This document shows positions 36,757 through 44,794 of a stretch of DNA of 64,000 nt, piece after piece. The position numbers were made by a program, and so were the translations under genes. The DNA is taken from IMG/VR virus record IMGVR_UViG_3300047554_000329, positions 28,925 through 92,924 of that record, one strand, 5' to 3'. Below the pieces are notes generated by a model that worked only from the letters and a program-made list of their open reading frames with translations, made no database searches and was not told the DNA's origin. Numbering within the stretch: position 1 is the stretch's first letter; every line of letters starts with the position of its first letter. Source of the DNA: a virus.

Positions 36757-36928
36757 CATCTACACAGGTAAGTTTGTTTGCCACACCTGCAAGGCTGAGG
36801 TAAAGAGCCTACGCTCTTATCCAAGCACTAAAGAGCTAACATGGATGTGTCCTGAAAAGCACGTCAGCGTAGTTAGTTTTGCAAAGAAAAAGAGAAAGGG
36901 AGACTTTGAGCGAGAAGAGCGAGAGTAA
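36743..36928 (+). CDS. Small zinc-binding protein
   Basis: The 61-residue protein starts 14 nt before the end of recA. CHTCKAE near residue 13 and CPEKH near 36 suggest a zinc finger with two Cys pairs or Cys/His ligands. The C-terminus is strongly basic (AKKKRKGDFEREERE) and likely binds nucleic acid. Function unknown; context suggests recombination or repair. Confidence 0.6.
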   Translation: MAKYNIYTGKFVCHTCKAEVKSLRSYPSTKELTWMCPEKHVSVVSFAKKKRKGDFEREERE

Positions 36929-37193
36929 GCGTATCGGTGCTAAACAGCACAAGAACTCTGGTCGTGGAACTCATAAAGGCGATGCCTCTTGGGAAAACTT
37001 TACAGTTGACTTCAAAGAGGTTGGCAAGTCATTTACTCTAAACAAAGAGGTATGGGCTAAAGCTGTTACGGATGCTATCCGTAATGGCAATGACCCTGCT
37101 ATTGTGGTAGTACTTGGAGATTCAGGTATCAAGACAAGATTAGCGGTAATAGAACTCTCCCTACTTGAACAAATACTGTCTGATAGTGTATAA
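36906..37193 (+). CDS. Putative PD-(D/E)XK nuclease, Hjc-like
   Basis: The 95-residue protein has the pattern of small phage Holliday-junction or end-processing nucleases: a glycine/serine-rich segment (KNSGRGTHKGDASW) supplying an acidic residue, then FTVDFKEVGKSFTL where the D-x-K pair could complete the active site, followed by a helix (KEVWAKAVTDAIRNGNDPAI) and VVVLGD. The start is uncertain: TTG 36906 or TTG 36879; the former sits 3 nt after AAAGGGAG. It overlaps the preceding zinc protein by 23 nt. The family link is by motif, without alignment. Confidence 0.5.
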   Translation: MSEKSESKRIGAKQHKNSGRGTHKGDASWENFTVDFKEVGKSFTLNKEVWAKAVTDAIRNGNDPAIVVVLGDSGIKTRLAVIELSLLEQILSDSV

Positions 37194-37194
37194 T
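37165..37194 (+). promoter_or_regulatory. Sigma70-like promoter (TTGAAC-18-TATAAT)
   Basis: TTGAAC at 37165-37170 and TATAAT at 37189-37194 are separated by 18 nt. The next gene starts at TTG 37221 with TAAGGA upstream. Confidence 0.5.
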
Positions 37195-37220
37195 AGAAGT
37201 ACAACGATTAAGGAATTAAC

Positions 37221-37526
37221 TTGGAAGAAGTAAAAACAACGATTGAACAAGTCAATGGTTTGGTAGAGATTGCTGAATACATGGAAGACGAAGAGTTGAC
37301 CACAGCACTTACATTCATTGCAAAACTAATTATCAAACCAGACATTCCACTGAATGTTGCAACCGTGGAGATTGTACGCTTGCAAGCAATTGCAGCTAAG
37401 ATGTCCTTCAAAGCCACATGGCTAACTAACGTAGATAAAGGAGACAGAGCGAAAAAGAATATTTATTACACCGCTGCAGAGGCTATTAACAACCTCGTAT
37501 CGGCTCTTAAATATATCACTCGCTAG
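37221..37526 (+). CDS. Conserved hypothetical helical protein
   Basis: The 101-residue, all-helical protein starts at TTG 37221, preceded by a TAAGGA site. The sequence alternates hydrophobic helices (TTALTFIAKLI, IVRLQAIAAKMSF) with a basic turn (DKGDRAKKN). It overlaps the next GTG by 1 nt. Similar small helical proteins occur beside RecB/Cas4-like nucleases in phages of actinobacteria, but no function is apparent. Confidence 0.65.
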   Translation: MEEVKTTIEQVNGLVEIAEYMEDEELTTALTFIAKLIIKPDIPLNVATVEIVRLQAIAAKMSFKATWLTNVDKGDRAKKNIYYTAAEAINNLVSALKYITR

Positions 37527-38335
37527 TGTTGATTATGGCAAAAAGTTTATTGCAACAAGTAATGCTCAAGGTAGAAGACAAGGTGGCATCAAAGCCATCC
37601 TTTCTTGACAAAGAAGCCTTGATAGAAAAGATTCAGCACGGATACATTGTAAATCGTGTTGATAAGTTTCAAACTAAGAAAACATTTGCACCTAGCACGA
37701 TTGCATTCTCGCATGGAGAGTGTCCTCGTTACTGGTATCTAGCCTTTGAGGGTGCTGTGTTTACTGACAATGCAGATGCCTATGGCGGAGCAAACATGAC
37801 TGCTGGTACAAAGTCACATGAGCGTATCCAGGAAGCTATGGGCAACGCAGGTATCCTAAAGGACTCTGAGTTCAAGGTCACTTATGACGACCCACCAATC
37901 TTTGGATATGGTGACGTTATTCTTGACTGGGAAGGTATGGACCTGCTTGGTGAAATCAAGACCATGCCTAACGAAGGCTTTGAGTATCGCAAGATTGCAG
38001 GTAAGCCAAAGACTGGACACCTTATCCAGTTGCTTATCTATATGAAGATTCTTAACAGAAGCAAAGCAATTCTGATTTATGAAAACAAGAACAATCACGA
38101 GTTGCTAATCTTCCCTGTTGAGTTGAATGAATACTATTTTAAGTGGGTAGAGAACGCTTTTGAGTGGATGAGAAATGTTCGAAAGGCTTGGGAAGACAAG
38201 ACCCTGCCAGAGAAAAACTATCGCTCAAATTCTAAAATTTGTAAGACCTGTCCTATTAAGGATGCGTGTAACAATGCTGGTTCTGGAGTGATTAAAATCA
38301 AATCTCTGGAGCCATTGGATGATAAAGCATTGTGA
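37526..38335 (+). CDS. Cas4/RecB-family exonuclease-like protein
   Basis: The 269-residue protein has the PD-(D/E)XK nuclease core of the RecB/Cas4 family: FGYGDVILDW (acidic residue) near residue 130, LLGEIKTM (E-x-K) near 145 and HLIQLLIYMKIL near 170. A Cys in GECPRYWYL near 67 plus CKTCPIKDAC near 244 could ligate an Fe-S cluster as in Cas4/AddB. It probably resects or processes DNA ends with RecA. Start may be GTG 37526, giving the common 1-nt overlap, or ATG 37535. No cas genes are nearby, so a CRISPR role is unlikely. Confidence 0.75.
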   Translation: MLIMAKSLLQQVMLKVEDKVASKPSFLDKEALIEKIQHGYIVNRVDKFQTKKTFAPSTIAFSHGECPRYWYLAFEGAVFTDNADAYGGANMTAGTKSHERIQEAMGNAGILKDSEFKVTYDDPPIFGYGDVILDWEGMDLLGEIKTMPNEGFEYRKIAGKPKTGHLIQLLIYMKILNRSKAILIYENKNNHELLIFPVELNEYYFKWVENAFEWMRNVRKAWEDKTLPEKNYRSNSKICKTCPIKDACNNAGSGVIKIKSLEPLDDKAL

Positions 38336-38609
38336 TTGGTGTGACAACAAGTTCACACAAAAAGTAAAGTATCAGATTTACTGTTCTGCAGACTGTAGGG
38401 CGTTAGCAACCAAAGAAAAGATTGCTCAACGCTACATACAGGAGAGAACAAAAAAGAGGGCATTGGTAAAGAGGTTCTGCAAGTCTTGTGGTAATCTCTT
38501 GTCAATGTATAATGATACTCAGTTGTGTGAGCTTTGTGATGTTAATCCAAGCGATGTTTCTAAAGCACTCAAAGATATAAAGAGGATGCTCAACGATGAA
38601 TCTAAGTAA
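38319..38609 (+). CDS. Double zinc-ribbon protein
   Basis: The 96-residue protein has two Cys clusters: CDWCDNKF with YCSADCRAL at residues 5-28, and CKSCGNLL with CELC near 54-73. The middle is very basic (TKKRALVKRF). This arrangement suggests two zinc knuckles that bind nucleic acid. It lies between the Cas4-like and RuvC-like genes with overlaps of 17 and 14 nt, so it probably serves in DNA recombination or processing. Specific role unknown. Confidence 0.62.
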   Translation: MIKHCDWCDNKFTQKVKYQIYCSADCRALATKEKIAQRYIQERTKKRALVKRFCKSCGNLLSMYNDTQLCELCDVNPSDVSKALKDIKRMLNDESK

Positions 38610-39171
38610 GCTAAAAGAAAAACCAAAGAAGTTCTGTGCTATTGATGCTAGTACAAATAGCCTGGCATTTGCAGTGTTTGATGGCAAAAAGATTATTGCC
38701 TGTGGCAAGATTAACTTTGCTGGCGTTACAACATTTGACAAGGTAATGGATGCTGCTAAGAAGACAAAAGCCTTCTTTGATAAGTTTGATTTTGATGCAG
38801 TCATTATTGAGCACACGGTATTTATGAACAGCCCTAAGACAGCAGCACAGCTTGCTACGCTGCAGGGAGCATTGCTAGGGGCTGCAGGAATGGCTGGGGT
38901 AAAGAGAATCGGTTCCGTATCTCCAATGACCTGGCAGAACTTTATTGGTAATAAGAAACTAACTAAAGAAGAAAAGGCAGAGATTGCTAAGAAGAATCCT
39001 GGCAAGTCTGTGTCTTGGTTTAAGAATGAAGAACGCTCCATTCGTAAACAGAGAACGATTAACTTTGTTAACATAAACTATGACAAAGAACTAACAGATG
39101 ATGATGTTGCAGATGCCTGTGCAATCGGACACTGGGCATTGTCAAACTGGGAAAAGGCATTTGGGTATTGA
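38596..39171 (+). CDS. RuvC-like Holliday junction resolvase
   Basis: The 191-residue protein has the RNase H-like RuvC fold: first catalytic Asp in FCAIDASTNSLAFAVF near residue 16, a Glu in DAVIIEHTVF near 74, and the acidic C-terminal DDDVADACAIG near 175. It should cleave four-way junctions during recombination or before packaging. Length is close to RuvC (about 170 residues). Overlaps the preceding gene by 14 nt. Confidence 0.8.
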   Translation: MNLSKLKEKPKKFCAIDASTNSLAFAVFDGKKIIACGKINFAGVTTFDKVMDAAKKTKAFFDKFDFDAVIIEHTVFMNSPKTAAQLATLQGALLGAAGMAGVKRIGSVSPMTWQNFIGNKKLTKEEKAEIAKKNPGKSVSWFKNEERSIRKQRTINFVNINYDKELTDDDVADACAIGHWALSNWEKAFGY

Positions 39172-39196
39172 CATCATGGCGAATAAGCTGTATACT
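39168..39196 (+). promoter_or_regulatory. Consensus promoter TTGACA-17-TATACT, leaderless start
   Basis: TTGACA (39168-39173) and TATACT (39191-39196) are spaced 17 nt. The box ends 7 nt before ATG 39203, so the mRNA should start at the initiation codon. Confidence 0.75.
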
Positions 39197-39202
39197 AATG
39201 AG

Positions 39203-39331
39203 ATGTGGTTACGCAAACGTTTCCACGTAGACAAGAAGACACCACAGGAAATTGCAAAAGAATGCGGTACTAGCGTAGAAACTATCTACGTCTATCTAGC
39301 CAAGTTCGGATTAAGGAAGTCAAAAAGGTGA
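39203..39331 (+). CDS. Small helix-turn-helix protein
   Basis: The 42-residue protein starts MWLRKRFHVDKKTP and contains PQEIAKECGTSVETIYVYLA, a clear helix-turn-helix. I prefer ATG 39203 to ATG 39176 because the promoter's -10 box sits at 39191-39196, inside any longer frame, and the leaderless spacing is exact. Short HTH proteins with this beginning are frequent in actinophages. It may regulate late or packaging genes that follow, or bind packaging sites. Confidence 0.68.
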   Translation: MWLRKRFHVDKKTPQEIAKECGTSVETIYVYLAKFGLRKSKR

Positions 39332-39567
39332 GCACTAAACTAAACATTACCGTAGACCAAGTAAACCACCCACCACACTATACCTCTGACCCCAGTGGTG
39401 TTGAGTGTATTCAGATTACTAGACATCGCAACTTTAATATTGGTAATGCGTTTAAGTATCTATGGCGAGCAGGTCTCAAAGACGAGCAAAAGACTATTCA
39501 GGATTTGGAGAAGGCTATCTTCTACATCCAAGACGAGATTAAGCGACTACAGGGAGAAGCTAAGTAA
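39328..39567 (+). CDS. DUF3310-like protein
   Basis: The 79-residue protein starts at GTG 39328, overlapping the previous stop by 4 nt. VNHPPHYTSDPSGVECIQI, then FNIGNAFKYLWRAGLKD and DLEKAIFYIQDEI are characteristic of the DUF3310 family found in many phages. Such proteins are sometimes annotated as nucleotide-kinase-like, but there is no P-loop here. Function unknown. Confidence 0.75.
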   Translation: MSTKLNITVDQVNHPPHYTSDPSGVECIQITRHRNFNIGNAFKYLWRAGLKDEQKTIQDLEKAIFYIQDEIKRLQGEAK

Positions 39568-39857
39568 TGGGACGCAGAAAAAAGTATGTAACACCAATTA
39601 TTGCTACTAAGTTTAGTAGAGAAGATTCTGTCGTAATTAACGGATTTCAAATCAATCGTGGTGATACAATTAAAGTAAAGGATGAATACGGTGGCAAGTT
39701 TAAGTTCGAATACTTTGTAACCAATACTGAGACTGGTGCTCAGTGGGTAGACTGTTTTGAAATTATTAACAAGGTCCCATCTGTGTTTCGTTCTTTTAAG
39801 GTAGACCGTGTAAAGCGTGTACCAACAAAAGGCAAGAGGAGTAAGCGTGTCGATTGA
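39567..39857 (+). CDS. Hypothetical beta-barrel-like basic protein
   Basis: The 96-residue protein is basic at both ends (GRRKKYV, KGKRSKRVD) and beta-rich in the middle (GDTIKVKDEYGGKFKFEYFV). The core resembles a small SH3-like or KOW-type fold, which could bind nucleic acid. It lies directly before the small terminase gene and overlaps its start by 11 nt. Function not identified. Confidence 0.55.
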   Translation: MGRRKKYVTPIIATKFSREDSVVINGFQINRGDTIKVKDEYGGKFKFEYFVTNTETGAQWVDCFEIINKVPSVFRSFKVDRVKRVPTKGKRSKRVD

Positions 39858-40380
39858 AGACCTAACAGTTGAGCATCTAGACGAGATGAACAAGGTTGTG
39901 GAGAAGTATCTCCAGGGCGAAGAGCCTACCCAGATTTCAAAGGCTTTGGCTATGCCAAGACAAAAGGTTGTGGCTCACATTGCTCAGTGGCGTACGCTTG
40001 CTTCTGATAACGCTGCTATCCGTGCTCGTGCTAAAGAGGCATTGGCAGGTGCTGACACACACTACAGCAAGCTAATTAGCAAAGCCTACGAGGTCATTGA
40101 CGAAGCAACTACCACAGCAAATCTAGGAGCTAAGACCGCAGGTATCAAGTTAGTCATGGACCTTGAGAAGACTCGTATTGATATGCTACAGAAGGCTGGT
40201 CTGCTTGAGAACAAGGAGCTAGCAGAAGAGATGCTGGAGATTGAGCGTAAGCAGGATATCCTAGTAAACATTCTTCGTGACATTGCTAGCGAGTATCCAC
40301 AGATTCGTGACGAGATTATGCGTAGGCTGTCGCAGGTATCCAAAGAACAAGAGGTAATAACTATTGTCAACAATGTTTGA
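39847..40380 (+). CDS. Small terminase subunit-like protein
   Basis: Start GTG 39847 is preceded by AGAGGAG (39836-39841); this gives 177 residues. An N-terminal HTH (EEPTQISKALAMPRQKVVAH, about 30-50) would recognise the packaging site, the middle is helical with KTAGIKLVMDLEKTRIDMLQ (oligomerisation), and the C-terminus is helical. It is followed at once by the large terminase gene, with which it overlaps by 17 nt, strongly supporting the assignment even though small terminases are poorly conserved. Confidence 0.75.
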   Translation: MSIEDLTVEHLDEMNKVVEKYLQGEEPTQISKALAMPRQKVVAHIAQWRTLASDNAAIRARAKEALAGADTHYSKLISKAYEVIDEATTTANLGAKTAGIKLVMDLEKTRIDMLQKAGLLENKELAEEMLEIERKQDILVNILRDIASEYPQIRDEIMRRLSQVSKEQEVITIVNNV

Positions 40381-42151
40381 TGAATTCTTTGAGGTTCTTA
40401 AGAACAATAACTTTGAAGAGATTCCAGTAGATGCAAAGACATTTGTAGAGGGTGCAGAGTTTCTAGGGCAGCCTCCATTGTCAAGCCATCAGTACGACAT
40501 TGTTGAAGCAATGAGTCAAATCTACAAGTTGGAAGACTTGATTGACATTATGGGCGACACAGAGGGTCGCAGGTACTACAAGAAGTACACAAAGAATGAG
40601 GTTATCCTACAACTTGGTAAAGGTTCTGGTAAGGACTTTACATCTACTGTAGCCTGTGCTTACATCGTTTATAAGCTACTTTGTCTTAAAGACCCTGCTC
40701 GTTATTTTGGTAAGCCAGCAGGTGACGCTATCGATATTATTAACGTGGCTATTAACGCACAACAGGCTAAGAACGTTTTCTTTAAGGGTTTTAAAAACAA
40801 AATTGAACGCTCACCTTGGTTTGCTGGAAAGTATGACCCAAAGGCTGACCAGATTGAGTTTGACAAGTCTATTACAGTTTATTCTGGTCACTCTGAGCGT
40901 GAGTCTCACGAGGGTCTTAACCTTATCCTAGCAGTACTTGACGAGATTTCTGGTTTTGCACAAGAGGTTGGAACAGGTAACGACCAAGGAAAGACCGCAG
41001 ACAACATCTACAAAGCTTTCCGTGCTTCTGTAGACTCTCGTTTCCCAGACCTAGGCAAAGTAGCTCTGCTATCATTTCCTCGTTATCCAGGAGACTTTAT
41101 TTCCTCGCAATATGACAAGGTGATTGCAGAAAAAGAAACCATTACAAAGCATCACAAGTTTATTATGAATCCAGAGTTGCCAGAAGACGCAGAAGGCAAC
41201 AGCATGGAAATTGAGTGGGATGAAGACACAGTTATCTCCTACAAGTATCCTGGCGTATTTGCACTTAAGAGACCTACCTGGGTAATCAATCCCACTCGTA
41301 GTATTGAGGACTTTAAGGTAGCATTCTTTACAGACATGGGGGATGCCATGCAGCGTTTTGCTTGTGTCCCAACATTCTCCTCAGACAGATTCTTTAAGCA
41401 AGAGGATAAGATTCGTGCTGCAATGACCATTCGTAATCCACTAGATAGCACTAGGAGATTTGACGAGACATTTGTTCCAGACCCAGAGAAGACCTATTTT
41501 GTCCACGCTGACCTTGCACAGAAGCATGACAAGTGTGCTGTTGCTATTGCTCACGTAGAAAAGTGGGTATCTGTTCAGGTAATTAAAGACTATGAGCAAG
41601 TAGTGCCAGTAATCGTTGTAGACGCTGTAGCATGGTGGGAGCCTCGCAGAGAGGGTCCTGTAAACTTGTCAGAGGTTAAGCAATGGATTCAGAACCTACG
41701 AAGACTAGGATTTAACATTGGTTTAGTATCGTTTGACCGTTGGAACTCATTCGACATTCAGAACGAGCTTAAGTCTGTTGGTATTAGAACTGATACTGTT
41801 TCTGTTGCCAAAAAGCACTACGAGGATATGGCTATGCTTGTCTATGAAGACCGCTTGGTCATGCCGTCTATTGAGCTTCTGTTTGAAGAGCTAACAGAGC
41901 TAAAGATTATTAAGCAGAACCGTGTAGACCACCCACGCAAGTCCTCCAAAGACTTAGCTGACGCTGTGTGTGGGGCAATCTTTGGGGCTATCTCACATAC
42001 CCCTAGAGATATGAATAAGGAAGTAGACATCCACACATTTAGGGATAGACCAAAGGTAGACAAAACTACACTTCCAACAAACACGATTATTATTGAGCCT
42101 AGACAGGCAGAGGAAGCAAAAGAGTATCTCTCACAGTTCAAGGTGGTATAA
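40364..42151 (+). CDS. Large terminase subunit
   Basis: The 595-residue packaging ATPase/nuclease has Walker A QLGKGSGKDFT near residue 86, Walker B LAVLDEISG near 190 with the following coupling segment, and the RNase H-like nuclease with YFVHADLAQKHDKCAVAI near 378 and a C-terminal DLADAVCGAIFG near 540. Start TTG 40364 has AGAGGT at correct spacing; ATG 40373 is possible but poorly placed. It lies within the replication half, about 38 kb from the portal gene in this orientation, an arrangement seen in some actinophages. Confidence 0.9.
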   Translation: MSTMFDEFFEVLKNNNFEEIPVDAKTFVEGAEFLGQPPLSSHQYDIVEAMSQIYKLEDLIDIMGDTEGRRYYKKYTKNEVILQLGKGSGKDFTSTVACAYIVYKLLCLKDPARYFGKPAGDAIDIINVAINAQQAKNVFFKGFKNKIERSPWFAGKYDPKADQIEFDKSITVYSGHSERESHEGLNLILAVLDEISGFAQEVGTGNDQGKTADNIYKAFRASVDSRFPDLGKVALLSFPRYPGDFISSQYDKVIAEKETITKHHKFIMNPELPEDAEGNSMEIEWDEDTVISYKYPGVFALKRPTWVINPTRSIEDFKVAFFTDMGDAMQRFACVPTFSSDRFFKQEDKIRAAMTIRNPLDSTRRFDETFVPDPEKTYFVHADLAQKHDKCAVAIAHVEKWVSVQVIKDYEQVVPVIVVDAVAWWEPRREGPVNLSEVKQWIQNLRRLGFNIGLVSFDRWNSFDIQNELKSVGIRTDTVSVAKKHYEDMAMLVYEDRLVMPSIELLFEELTELKIIKQNRVDHPRKSSKDLADAVCGAIFGAISHTPRDMNKEVDIHTFRDRPKVDKTTLPTNTIIIEPRQAEEAKEYLSQFKVV

Positions 42152-42152
42152 T
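42144..42152 (+). promoter_or_regulatory. Extended -10 promoter (TGGTATAAT) at end of terminase gene
   Basis: The box ends 7 nt before ATG 42159, which opens only a 7-codon frame, and 17 nt before ATG 42169, which opens a 55-codon frame. It could also simply read into the PA14 gene. Confidence 0.45.
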
Positions 42153-42168
42153 AATAGCATGAGGAACT

Positions 42169-42336
42169 ATGGTCAATCGTAATCTGCAGCCATTCCATAT
42201 GCGTGAAAGCCAGCACTTACATTTACGAAGACCTAGAAACCTGCTCAAAAGCCAAAGAAAACTAAGCCCTACAAGATACGATAGACAAAGTAGGATGGCT
42301 CCTAATAATCAAAATCAAAACTTATCTTACCAATGA
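42169..42336 (+). CDS. Possible small basic protein (uncertain)
   Basis: A 55-residue frame starting MVNRNLQPFHMRES fills most of the gap between terminase and the PA14 gene. It is rich in Arg, Gln, Asn and His and lacks the Val/Ala/Glu balance of neighbouring genes, and it has no ribosome binding site. It may be spurious or a leader peptide. I list it because the gap is otherwise empty and a promoter lies directly upstream. Confidence 0.25.
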   Translation: MVNRNLQPFHMRESQHLHLRRPRNLLKSQRKLSPTRYDRQSRMAPNNQNQNLSYQ

Positions 42337-42380
42337 TGATATAATGGTACTGTTGGGGAACTTCCCAACTAGGAGAAGGG
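42337..42380 (+). promoter_or_regulatory. Extended -10 promoter (TGATATAAT) and leader hairpin for PA14 gene
   Basis: TGATATAAT (42337-42345) is followed by a leader with the inverted repeat GTTGGG/CCCAAC and AGGAG at 42371-42375, 9 nt before the ATT start at 42385. Confidence 0.55.
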
Positions 42381-42384
42381 AAAA

Positions 42385-44793
42385 ATTAAAAAACTTTTAT
42401 ACTCAGGGCTAGTCATGTTGCTAGCTTTAACCCCACTGATTATGGCTCAACCAGCACTTGGAATAACCAAGGCTGAGTACGAGGCACTCCTCGCTGCAGC
42501 CCAAGCAAAGGTAGCTGCTGCTCAGGTAGAGTTACAGCAAGAACAAACACAGCTAGAAGACCTCACAACGTCACAACTTGGCGTAGAAACCTCTCTAGAA
42601 CAGGCACAGCAAGACCTAGAGGACGCACAGCAAGCCCTAAACATTGCAATTATGGACAACAACGACCAGGGTCAAAGAGTGCTTGAGGCGACGCAGAGGC
42701 TTGCAGAGGCAAGAACTTTGGTAGAGCAAAAACAGTCTGAAATAGAAAACATTTCTCAAAGTATTCTTGACCAGTCTGCGGTAGTCACACAATCGTCATT
42801 AGAACTAGATGAAGCTAGACAAGCAATGGACCTATCACTATCTAATCTGATTAATTCGCAAGAGTCGCTTAACCAACTAAACAATACTAAAGCACAATAC
42901 GAAGAAGAGTTTAGTCTTGCAACAACAGAATATAACCTAGCATTGTTAAATTATAATCTTTCTGTAGATAGCGTTCACACCACAGGACAAACCCTTGAAA
43001 CAAAGTCAAACAATTATAATCAGGCTTTGGCAACATTGCAGCAAAAGCTAGATGCTCTGACACAGGCACAGGCTCAGGTAGATGTGGCACAATACAACTA
43101 CAATAATAATCTTATTGCTGTATATCCAGCAAATACAGTACCCAGAATTCCTGGGCTTAGGGCAGATATCTATAAGCAGATTAGTAGCCCAAACCCAATT
43201 AGGTCAGATACAGCATATACATTCTGTAAAACAATTACAGTTACCCACATCAACATGGACTGGGGTGGCGGAGACATTGAAGGCTGTGGTGGAGATTACG
43301 TTATGATTCACTATAGGGGATATATAACTGTGCCCGAAACTAAGAATTACGAATTCTTGGCAATGGTTGACGACGGATGGTACATGACAATCGGTGGAAC
43401 AGTTGTAAACAACAACTGGTATACCAAAGGATGTGGTGGTAACTGGAGTAACGGAATTGACCTACAGGCAGGAGTATCTTACGAGCTTGATGCATGGATG
43501 TTTGAGTGGGGCGGTGGAGCCTGTAATTTTCTTTACTATTACACCAACACAAACTGGGGAGTAGTTCCAGCATCATGGTATTCGCAAAACCAAGCTACAC
43601 AGCCTACATATGAATATGACCCAGCACTTCTAGCAATCCTACAAGCAAAACAAGCATTGCTAAATACAGCACAGTCGGAATACACTCTTGCACTTGCAAC
43701 AGCCAACTCAGCAAGCGAAGAGTACTCCAACGCAATCAATGATTATGACGCAGCAGTTATCTCATGGCAAGAAAAGCAGGAACAGCTAGAGGTAGCAGAA
43801 CAAAACAAGATAGATAAGAATCTTAGCGTAACTACTATGGAGTCTTTAGTTGCTAGAGCAGAACAAACACTACAACAGCTTCAAGTTACCTACCAGCAGA
43901 AGGAGTTGGAGTTTTTGCAAAAAGAAGCGTTGCTGCTCACTAACCGACAAGAACTCATAGACTTAAGAAACAGTTTTGACAATATACAGGTTATAATTGA
44001 TAATAGTATTACTACAGTTGCACAACTACAAGATGCTCTAGATGCAGAGGCGGTAAAGAAACAGCAAACAGAGCTGACCGTACAACAGCAAGAGACATCA
44101 GTATCAAATAATACACAGCTGGCAAATCTGGTCAGGCTTGAACTACAGGCAGTTACACAAAAAGTATTTACACAAACAAAACTAATTGAAAATAAACAAA
44201 AAACTCTAGCAAATGCTCTAAAAGAATTGGAAAACATTCCTGTCTATGAAGAGCCAGAGCCTACCCCAACCCCAGAACCAACAGAAGAGCCAAAGCCTGA
44301 ACCAGAACCAACCCCTAAGCCAACTGGTGACCCAAACATTCCAGAGGTTATTAAGGACCTAACTAAGATTGACCTAGAGGCGGTAGCAGCAACAAATCTA
44401 ACAGAAGCACAGGTAGAACAGCTTACAGAAGCAGCAATGGAAACATTTAAAACTGCAGAGCAAGGCTCACCAGAATATGAACAGGCTCTTGATGCCTTAT
44501 TCGTAGTAGCCCAAGCAGACGACATTGTAGTAAATGAAGAGCTAGCAGCTGTACCAGTTCTTGGAGCAACAGTTGTAGCACTTACAGATGCAATTAACTT
44601 TATTGGTAACGTTGGAGCAGATATGTCTCCACAAGTTAGAGAAAAATCGGAAAAGGTTGTTGTAACAGCAGTTGTTGCTGTTGGAGCAGCCGTAAATGCA
44701 GCGACAGGGGCAGCACTTTCAGCAGCAGCACCTGCAGCAGCAGCTGGAGCACCATCAGGTGGCTCAGGCGGAACAACAAGAAGGAGGATATAA
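42385..44793 (+). CDS. Secreted, likely membrane-anchored PA14/coiled-coil surface protein
   Basis: Read from ATT 42385, the protein (802 residues) begins MKKLLYSGLVMLLALTPLIM, a typical Sec signal peptide with probable cleavage after PALG. Then follow: coiled coil (about 30-240), a PA14 sugar-binding domain (about 253-393, GLRADIY start, Cys-rich NWSNGIDLQAGVSYELDAW), a second coiled coil (405-610), a Pro/Glu/Thr-rich spacer (622-654) and an Ala/Val-rich hydrophobic helix (about 757-790) followed by RRR. The only start compatible with AGGAG spacing and the signal peptide is ATT; ATG 42415 would remove the lysines. This layout suggests export and anchoring in the infected cell's envelope rather than in the virion. 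Holin-like genes follow. Confidence 0.7.
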   Translation: MKKLLYSGLVMLLALTPLIMAQPALGITKAEYEALLAAAQAKVAAAQVELQQEQTQLEDLTTSQLGVETSLEQAQQDLEDAQQALNIAIMDNNDQGQRVLEATQRLAEARTLVEQKQSEIENISQSILDQSAVVTQSSLELDEARQAMDLSLSNLINSQESLNQLNNTKAQYEEEFSLATTEYNLALLNYNLSVDSVHTTGQTLETKSNNYNQALATLQQKLDALTQAQAQVDVAQYNYNNNLIAVYPANTVPRIPGLRADIYKQISSPNPIRSDTAYTFCKTITVTHINMDWGGGDIEGCGGDYVMIHYRGYITVPETKNYEFLAMVDDGWYMTIGGTVVNNNWYTKGCGGNWSNGIDLQAGVSYELDAWMFEWGGGACNFLYYYTNTNWGVVPASWYSQNQATQPTYEYDPALLAILQAKQALLNTAQSEYTLALATANSASEEYSNAINDYDAAVISWQEKQEQLEVAEQNKIDKNLSVTTMESLVARAEQTLQQLQVTYQQKELEFLQKEALLLTNRQELIDLRNSFDNIQVIIDNSITTVAQLQDALDAEAVKKQQTELTVQQQETSVSNNTQLANLVRLELQAVTQKVFTQTKLIENKQKTLANALKELENIPVYEEPEPTPTPEPTEEPKPEPEPTPKPTGDPNIPEVIKDLTKIDLEAVAATNLTEAQVEQLTEAAMETFKTAEQGSPEYEQALDALFVVAQADDIVVNEELAAVPVLGATVVALTDAINFIGNVGADMSPQVREKSEKVVVTAVVAVGAAVNAATGAALSAAAPAAAAGAPSGGSGGTTRRRI

Positions 44794-44794
44794 C

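Noticed and set aside
37526-38335. Cas4-like nuclease as part of a CRISPR adaptation module
   Set aside because: No repeats, Cas1 or Cas2 in the window; Cas4/RecB-type nucleases are common in phage recombination modules.
35411-40386. Identical ATGTTTGATGAA start sequences of the MazG-like gene and near the large terminase start as a regulatory repeat
   Set aside because: Only about 12 nt are shared and they encode the same MFDE peptide by chance; flanking sequences differ.
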